From: Bemisia tabaci
Lineage: Eukaryota; Arthropoda; Insecta; Hemiptera; Aleyrodidae
Direction of reading: 5' to 3'
DNA length: 64,000 bases
Assembly: GCF_918797505.1 (NCBI RefSeq)
Contig: NC_092794.1
Coordinates: forward strand, 34,958,122 to 35,022,121
Part shown: positions 57,829-64,000 of the stretch, one piece after another
Layout of the letters: each line of letters opens with the position of its first letter
Position numbering within the stretch: the first letter of the stretch is position 1
Translations under genes and position numbers: made by a program
Notes under the pieces: model-generated
Told to the model about the DNA's origin: nothing
Seen by the model: only the letters and a program-made list of their open reading frames with translations
Database searches by the model: none

Positions 57829-59302
57829 TTAGACCTTCATTCTTTGAGAGGAATACCTATTTTTCAATATATTTTTTATGCAGAATTCATGCTTCTCTTT
57901 TGGTGATCCTTTTGTGAGCACATCGGCAACCATGTGTTCTGTATTTACGTGCTGTAATTCTATAATATTTTTATTGAGCACCTCACGGACAAAGTGATGC
58001 TTGATTTCAATGTGCTTTGACCTCGCCCTGAACCCAGGATTCGATGCGAACTCAATAGCGCCATTACTGTCGCAAAATAACTTAATCTTTTCATCATAGC
58101 ACAATTTTACTTTCGGAACTGATCCAAATATTTCCTGATACAGATTATGCAAAAACATAGCTTCTTTACTTGACTTAGTTAAGCTCATATATTTGGCCTC
58201 AGTTGTGGATTGGGCTATTGTTTTCTGCTTATGGCTCTCCCAAACTATAGGACCGCCACTCAGATTGTAAACATACCCTGTATAAGAGCGTCTGTCCTTT
58301 TTGTCTCCTGCCCAGTCTGCATCATTGTAACCTATGAGATTTTTGTCTTTGGAAGTGTTAAGAATTCCTTTATCCATTGTCCCCTTTATGTATCTCAATA
58401 TTCTCTTAGCCTTCTTTCAAGCTGAAACTGTTGGACAATTATTAAACTGACTGAAGTAACTTACTGCATGTGGGATGTCAGGACGACTACAAACTCCCAT
58501 GTACATTGAGCTTCCGATTAAATTCTGTTACGACACAGTCTCCAAAATTTCTTCCTCTATTTCAATCCCCTGTTTTCCTTTGGACTTGCTTACTTCTAGG
58601 GGAGTTTTAACAGGATTACATTCTGACATCTTAAATCTTTTGAGTAAAAACAACGCATATTTTTTTTTTTTGTGACAATGCTACTCAACTCTCATCGTCA
58701 TTCCAAGAAAATTCTATTCCCAATGCATGTTTAATTCTACCCAAGTCTTTAATCTTAAATTCTAGTCATTAATGCTTCCTTTGCTGCATATTATCAAAAA
58801 TTACAAAGAAATCATCGACTTGTAGAGCTATCATCATTACCGATTCTTTATACACGTCAAAGAAAATACAATTTTCCAGTTGTGATTGTTTGAGACCAAA
58901 ATCAAGCAAAACTGTTTTAATTTTTATGTTCCAACCCCTTGACGCCTGTTTTAGGCCGTACAGCGTTTTTAACAATTTTCAAACTTTTCCTTTTTCAACC
59001 TCAAAACCTGACGGTTGTTGCATGAATATGACTTCCTCAAGTTCTCCATGCAAAAACGCAGTATCAATATCAATATAATGTATCTTTAATCTCTTTAGCA
59101 TTGCAATCGCAAACAAGGAACGCAAAGTCCCAATTTTTATCACTAGTGAGTAAGTTTCAAAGAAGTCGATATTTTTTCGTTGACTGCATCCACAGGCAAC
59201 CAGTCTCGCTTTGTATCTTCTTGGTCTACCATCTGGTCCCCTTTTTATTTTAAATACCCATTTACATTTTATGGCTGTTGCGTTCTCGGGTAATTCAGTC
59301 AA
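57829..59302 (-). pseudogene. Ty1/copia Pol remnant (RT and RNase H)
   Basis: Reading the minus strand from 59302: the RT start AIKCKWVFKIKRGPDGRPRR, KARLVACGC, IDIDTAFLHGELEEVIFMQQ and, after a stop, LYGLKQASRGWN and ALQVDDFF, where the expected YVDD has changed to QVDD. A broken region (58399-58768) keeps MYMGVCSRPDIPHAV-like text. 57829-58398 is an intact RNase H stretch with LIGYNDADWAGDKKDRRS, QSTTEAKYMS, LFCDSNGAIEFASNP, HIEIKHHFVRE and VADVLTKG. Gag, protease, integrase and the 5' LTR are missing. The RT end at 59302 meets the palindrome array directly. Confidence 0.9.
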
Positions 59303-59486
59303 TTCCCAGGCACGGTGCGCTTGAACTCACTTTAAATGCGATTTGAATATACATCAAAAATTCAAGTTGGAGGTTGTAGTGGGGTACTCCCTGATGGGTT
59401 TCTGGGCAATTTCGTAATAGGTTGTAGGAGCTCCTCGAAAAATAATCGCATTTTTGTGGTTTTTTAGGGGTAAAATAGCAAAATTG
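59303..59486 (-). repeat. Outer unit of the palindrome array (left side only)
   Basis: Matches 29045-29235 in opposite orientation (the GTAGTGGGGTACTCCCTGAT block and the AATAATCGCATTTTTGTGG block). No mirror copy is present right of 62223, where a BEL/Pao element begins instead. Confidence 0.75.
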
Positions 59487-62223
59487 ACCTTGGGGCGACA
59501 AATTAAACCCCCTCTCCCTCATTCTTGCCCCGACCGATCTGAATTTTTAGTATGTTTTCACCTGGTGTAAGATGTGACTTTTCTGAAATTTTCATGCCCA
59601 TACATAATTTTTTGCCCCCGCGGCAGCGTTGCCAAGTTGCGGACTCCAAAATGTCCAATTTGATGATAAAATGAAGGTTTCGAAGTGAGATTTCCATTCA
59701 ATTTCAAAAATTCAAATCGCAAGTTGTAGTAGGGTACTGCCTGATGGGTTTCTGGCCAATTTTGAAATAGAGTGTTTGAGATTTTTAAAAAATAATCGCA
59801 TTTTTGTGGTTTTTTAAGGGTAAAATAGCACACTGGGCACGGGGCGGCAAATTAAACCTCTTCTCTCTCATCCTTGCCGTGACCAATCTGAACTTTTAGT
59901 ATGTATTAACCTGGTATAAGATGTGACTTTTCTGAAATTTTCATGCCCAAACAAAATGTTTTGCCCCCGCGGCAGCGTTGCCAAGTTGTGGACTCAAAAA
60001 TGTCCAATTTGATGATAAAATGAAGGTTTTCGAAGTGAGATTTCCATTCAATTTCAAAAATTCAAATCGCAAGTTGTAGTAGGGTACTGCCTGATGGGTT
60101 TCTGGCCAATTTTGAAATAGAGTGTTTGAGATTTTTGAAAAATAATCGCATTTTTGTGGTTTTTTAAGGGTAAAATAGCACACTGGGCACGGGGCGGCAA
60201 ATTAAACCTCTTCTCTCTCATCCTTGCCGTGACCTATCTGAACTTTTAGTATGTATTAACCTGGTGTAAGATGTGACTTTTCTGAAATTTTCATGCCCAA
60301 ACAAAATTTTTTGCCCCCGCGGCAGCGTTGCCAAGTTGTGGACTCAAAAAGATCGAATTTGATGATAAAATGAAGGTTTCGAGGTGTGATTTCCTCCAAA
60401 ATTTCACGAAAAATTTGCAATCTGAGAGTCTTCGATAAGGAAAAGCATATTTGAACAATTTAGAGTTGCAGCGTTGCCAGCTTCACGATTTAAAATTCGT
60501 CGAAATGATCCGAATCGCGTTGCAACCTCAAGGTCCTGATTTTTATTTCGTTCAGAATTGGTCATTACGGTTCTTCTGTACTCTATGCATTTAGGTACCA
60601 TGAAAATTATGCCACTACTCACTTGATGGGTGCAGCTAACTCAACAAGAGAGGCCGGATAAAGCGAAGATTCGGGGAAAAGCGAGTGGTTTGGGTTTACA
60701 GATAGTTCTCTTTACATGACACAAAATTTACAAAACATCTTTCATTTCGTTGTCTATTTTTGTTATGAATGAATTTATTTCAATAGAACTCAAAATAATT
60801 GTGATTTATTGCAAATTTTTGATTCTTTAAGTTGTTGGAGGTAATTTTCTGTATTCGAACTATCCAATACGCTGTGAGAGGAGGTTGAATTTGGGGACTT
60901 TCAAACTTTTTTGAATCATCGTTTTCCACTCATTTTATTTATGTTTCAATTTTTCATGTTTTTAAGAAAAACTTGGGGAAGGGCAAGATTTTAGATAGAA
61001 TGTTCAAAGTATGACAGCAGCAGGGGTAAGGTTTGAGGGTGGGAGAGTGTTCTCAAATTCTACTTTCTGTTGATGGAGTAGATTTAAGAACTTTCTGTCA
61101 ACCCAAACCGCTCGCTTTTCCCTGAATCTGCGCTTTATCCGGCCTCTCTTGTTGAGTTAGCTGCACCCATCAAGTGAGTAGTGGCATAATTTTCATGGTA
61201 CCTAAATGCATAGAGTACAGAAGAACCGTAATGACCAATTCTGAACCGTAATGTTCAAATATGCTTTTCCTTATCGAAGACTCTCAGATTGCAAATTTTT
61301 CGTGAAATTTTGGAGGAAATCACACCTCGAAACCTTCATTTTATCATCAAATTCGATCTTTTTGAGTCCACAACTTGGCAACGCTGCCGCGGGGGCAAAA
61401 AATTTTGTTTGGGCATGAAAATTTCAGAAAAGTCACATCTTACACCAGGTTAATACATACTAAAAGTTCAGATAGGTCACGGCAAGGATGAGAGAGAAGA
61501 GGTTTAATTTGCCGCCCCGTGCCCAGTGTGCTATTTTACCCTTAAAAAACCACAAAAATGCGATTATTTTTCAAAAATCTCAAACACTCTATTTCAAAAT
61601 TGGCCAGAAACCCATCAGGCAGTACCCTACTACAACTTGCGATTTGAATTTTTGAAATTGAATGGAAATCTCACTTCGAAAACCTTCATTTTATCATCAA
61701 ATTGGACATTTTTGAGTCCACAACTTGGCAACGCTGCCGCGGGGGCAAAACATTTTGTTTGGGCATGAAAATTTCAGAAAAGTCACATCTTATACCAGGT
61801 TAATACATACTAAAAGTTCAGATTGGTCACGGCAAGGATGAGAGAGAAGAGGTTTAATTTGCCGCCCCGTGCCCAGTGTGCTATTTTACCCTTAAAAAAC
61901 CACAAAAATGCGATTATTTTTTAAAAATCTCAAACACTCTATTTCAAAATTGGCCAGAAACCCATCAGGCAGTACCCTACTACAACTTGCGATTTGAATT
62001 TTTGAAATTGAATGGAAATCTCACTTCGAAACCTTCATTTTATCATCAAATTGGACATTTTGGAGTCCGCAACTTGGCAACGCTGCCGCGGGGGCAAAAA
62101 ATTATGTATGGGCATGAAAATTTCAGAAAAGTCACATCTTACACCAGGTGAAAACATACTAAAAATTCAGATCGGTCGGGGCAAGAATGAGGGAGAGGGG
62201 GTTTAATTTGTCGCCCCAAGGTC
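59487..62223. mobile_element. 2.7-kb palindrome of tandem units
   Basis: Mirror-image arms around a core at 60597-61205. GACCTTGGGGCGACAAATTA at the left edge is mirrored at 62204-62223. Each arm holds tandem units of about 340-360 bp: CTGATGGGTT at 59391, 59751 and 60091; its complement near 61610 and 61970. The unit contains CCCCGCGGCAGCGTTGCCAA. The core hairpin carries GCAGCTAACTCAACAAGAGA and its complement, as at 28066-28690. Open frames of 64-91 codons occur as exact mirror pairs and are not genes. Confidence 0.88.
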
Positions 62224-62784
62224 TGTTTAGTATCTACTGACTTTTTTTTATTTTATAAGAAGAAAATGAGAAATGAGACATCCCTAGTGGCGTTCTAGAG
62301 GCACGCCGTTGTACTAGCACATCGCTAAGTATAACGGGAATAATGTAAAGAAAAAAAGGAAAAAGGAAAGGAAATGGCTTAAGAAGCTGAAAATACATGA
62401 GAATAAATTAAAATTTTCTTAATGAATAACTAATGAAAAGGGTCATGCTGCGAAAATGCTTACAGCGAAAGATTTCATACTGCGAATGAGCATGCAGTGT
62501 ATAATGTCCATGCTACGAATTACCACGTGTAGCGAATCCTTGCTGCGAACGGCATACAGCGCATTGAAACTCCGAAGAATGTAGTAAGAGTATGGTCTTC
62601 TTACCTTGTCACCTTTCAGAGTTGAAGAAAATATATCTTTTGATGAGAGGATCTCGGAGGTGCCGTTAAAATCAAATCACGCAAATTATCGGCGATCGTA
62701 ATTTGACGCGGTTGATAGCGCTCTCTATCGGTTGCCGCGCGGATGACCGCTGATTATCTGATAGCGTGGCTGCTCCCGTTAACA
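62224..62784 (-). mobile_element. BEL/Pao element LTR (3')
   Basis: On the minus strand the LTR starts TGTTAACGGGAGCAGCC at 62784, right after a G-rich purine tract (GGTGGGGGG), and ends ...GATACTAAACA at 62224. It has the TG...CA ends expected of LTRs. The end abuts GACCTTGGGG of the palindrome, so the element was inserted there. 561 bp. The 5' LTR is outside the window. Confidence 0.72.
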
Positions 62785-62910
62785 CCCCCCACCAATTTCA
62801 TGGTAATGAAATTATGAAAAAACAGAGTAAAACAGAATAAAACGCAATTTCTTTTTGCAATGAACGTAAAAAACTTGTATTATGACAAATTAAGGTTTTC
62901 TTATAGATAG

Positions 62911-64000
62911 TTATGTACAAGGTTTCAGAGGTTGATTCTGGCTATTAGTTTCCTCCTCACCGTCTTCTTCTTCCTCCACTACTGTATGGGGCTGCTTGGC
63001 AGTAGGACGACGTGAGCGCTTAACTTGTCCAGAGCACCGTCCTTGGGATTCGCGCCATTTAGCTGCTCGAACCATCTTCTTTATCTGCGATCGGGATGGT
63101 TTCGCAAACATGGATCGTTGGTTCCAGCTGTTGTGATGTGTCAAGTCTCGGTGTTGGAGGTACCTTAGATAGGCAGTCTCGACAGGGACAAATTGAGGCG
63201 GGTACTGAAGCGCCGGAGGTGTTGGCTGATAACTATAGCCCTTGCTCTTAGGAGATTGAGGCAAGAAAGGGTAGTAGTCCACGGTATCAGAAACTCGTGC
63301 CGAAGGCGCCGTGGAGGGTGGAGTCCTCTTTGGGGGAGGTACTCTTTTTGGTGGTGCATCCATTCTAATACTATCAAGAATGGATGTGGGTTTTTTAAGT
63401 TCCTTTGGTGACGCTAATTTTGGAATTTTCGGTAGTTTTGTATGAGCTACTCGATTTTTTGCCTTGACTGACACTATATGGCTGACTGTGGTGTCGTTGT
63501 GAAGGATTTTGGATTCGCTCTTTCTTTGTTTGAGGGGTAGAGCGTCGATCACCTTAGTGGTTAGGGGGGGGCGAGTTTTTACTCTTGCGGTGGGTTGAAC
63601 CGTTGGTGGTTCCTTGTTTGTTGCCAGCTCGGCTGTTAATTCATCGTCACTAAACTTAGGGCTTGATCCAGATTGTTCTAATAGAGAATTCTCCATCGCC
63701 TCTATTTCATGTTGAGCATTAAAGTTGTCCAACAGGTTTAAATCCATCTTCCAAAATCGCGTTAGGCTCTTATCCATAATACTTAAAAAATTTTGGCTAT
63801 GAAGTGGTTTTTTAAGTGGAGTGTTAAGTTTTCCAGTAATTATCCATCCAAAAATGCTGTTTAGTGCACAACCTTGTCCGTCGGAGAGAATTTTTTCCCC
63901 AGTGTATATGTATGAGAACAATTGAGCTCCTATTAATAATTGAATTTCCGCTGGAGTTCCGTAAGAAGGATCAGCCAGTTGAAGATGTTGCCATTTTTAT
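62911..64000 (-). CDS. BEL/Pao Pol-derived ORF: protease end fused to novel tail
   Basis: Open on the minus strand from the window edge (partial, N-terminus outside) to a stop at 62911. The visible start WQHLQLADPSYGTPAEIQLL and the block IFGWIITGKL are the C-terminal end of the BEL/Pao aspartic protease, followed by the linker LTRFWKMDLN. In place of reverse transcriptase, RNase H and integrase there are about 270 residues of low-complexity, basic and proline-rich text (PPKRVPPPKRTPP), ending in an acidic run (EEEEDGEE). No catalytic polymerase motif is present. The frame is intact over more than 360 codons, with no stop at the junction. The 3' LTR follows. I infer a non-autonomous deletion derivative with an acquired or frame-changed tail. 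A separate host gene is less likely, given the adjacent LTR and purine tract. Confidence 0.7.

Noticed and set aside
59295..62206. Seven conserved open frames of 64-91 codons in mirror pairs
   Set aside because: They are exact mirror copies within a palindrome of tandem non-coding units; conservation is due to the repeat and no protein motif is present.
1..64000. CRISPR array, bacterial operon or prophage signals
   Set aside because: All recognisable genes are spliced or metazoan, and the repeats are transposons or satellites; nothing bacterial was seen.

Overview
The window is eukaryotic nuclear DNA from an arthropod, almost certainly an insect. It carries an intact inx2-type innexin and the first coding exons of a Pez (PTPN14/PTPN21-type) FERM tyrosine phosphatase that resembles the insect form. 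A repeat load made of foldback elements, MITEs, several non-LTR families and BEL/Pao and copia LTR elements would fit a repeat-rich hemipteran such as a whitefly, but the species cannot be fixed from this sequence alone.

Layout. 1-7.6 kb: old repeats (a decayed foldback copy, a 147-bp hairpin MITE, a 1.3-kb foldback, a LINE relic, a smaller foldback) and AT-rich DNA without a recognised gene. 7614-8693, minus: intact single-exon innexin. 8.7-18.2 kb: head-to-head interval between inx2 and Pez, packed with MITEs (three copies of one TA-flanked family, one hAT-like MITE with a perfect 8-bp duplication, one MITE containing two others), a tRNA-derived SINE and a LINE 3' end. 18206 to the right edge, plus: Pez. 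Four coding exons (18206-18379, 23293-23462, 38091-38188, 55710-55780) splice in matching phases into the first 171 residues of the FERM region. The introns are 4.9, 14.6 and 17.5 kb, and the gene runs on beyond 64 kb.

Nearly everything else lies inside Pez introns. 19.3-22.7 kb holds five hairpin or TIR elements. 24.65-30.05 kb is a run of four foldback elements placed end to end. 30.9-37.7 kb holds LINE relics, a Jockey-type 3' end, two pieces of BEL/Pao integrase in the wrong order, and a foldback. 40-45.8 kb holds tandem repeats, a MITE and two foldbacks. 45.8-53.8 kb has one minus-strand LINE and a plus-strand I-like LINE (reverse transcriptase plus RNase H) that is split by a 3.8-kb composite palindrome. 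54.3-55.3 kb is another LINE. 57.4-59.3 kb is a copia remnant on the minus strand. 59.3-62.2 kb is a very large palindrome of tandem units, cut on its right by the LTR of a minus-strand BEL/Pao element. The Pol ORF of that element is missing RT, RNase H and integrase and instead has a proline-rich basic tail.

Two themes stand out. First, foldbacks of otherwise different sequence share an ACAGGGTG-type end. Second, many of them carry repeated AAnATGGCGGC words, which match the YY1/Pho consensus. All repeat boundaries were read by eye and are approximate unless a target duplication is given.
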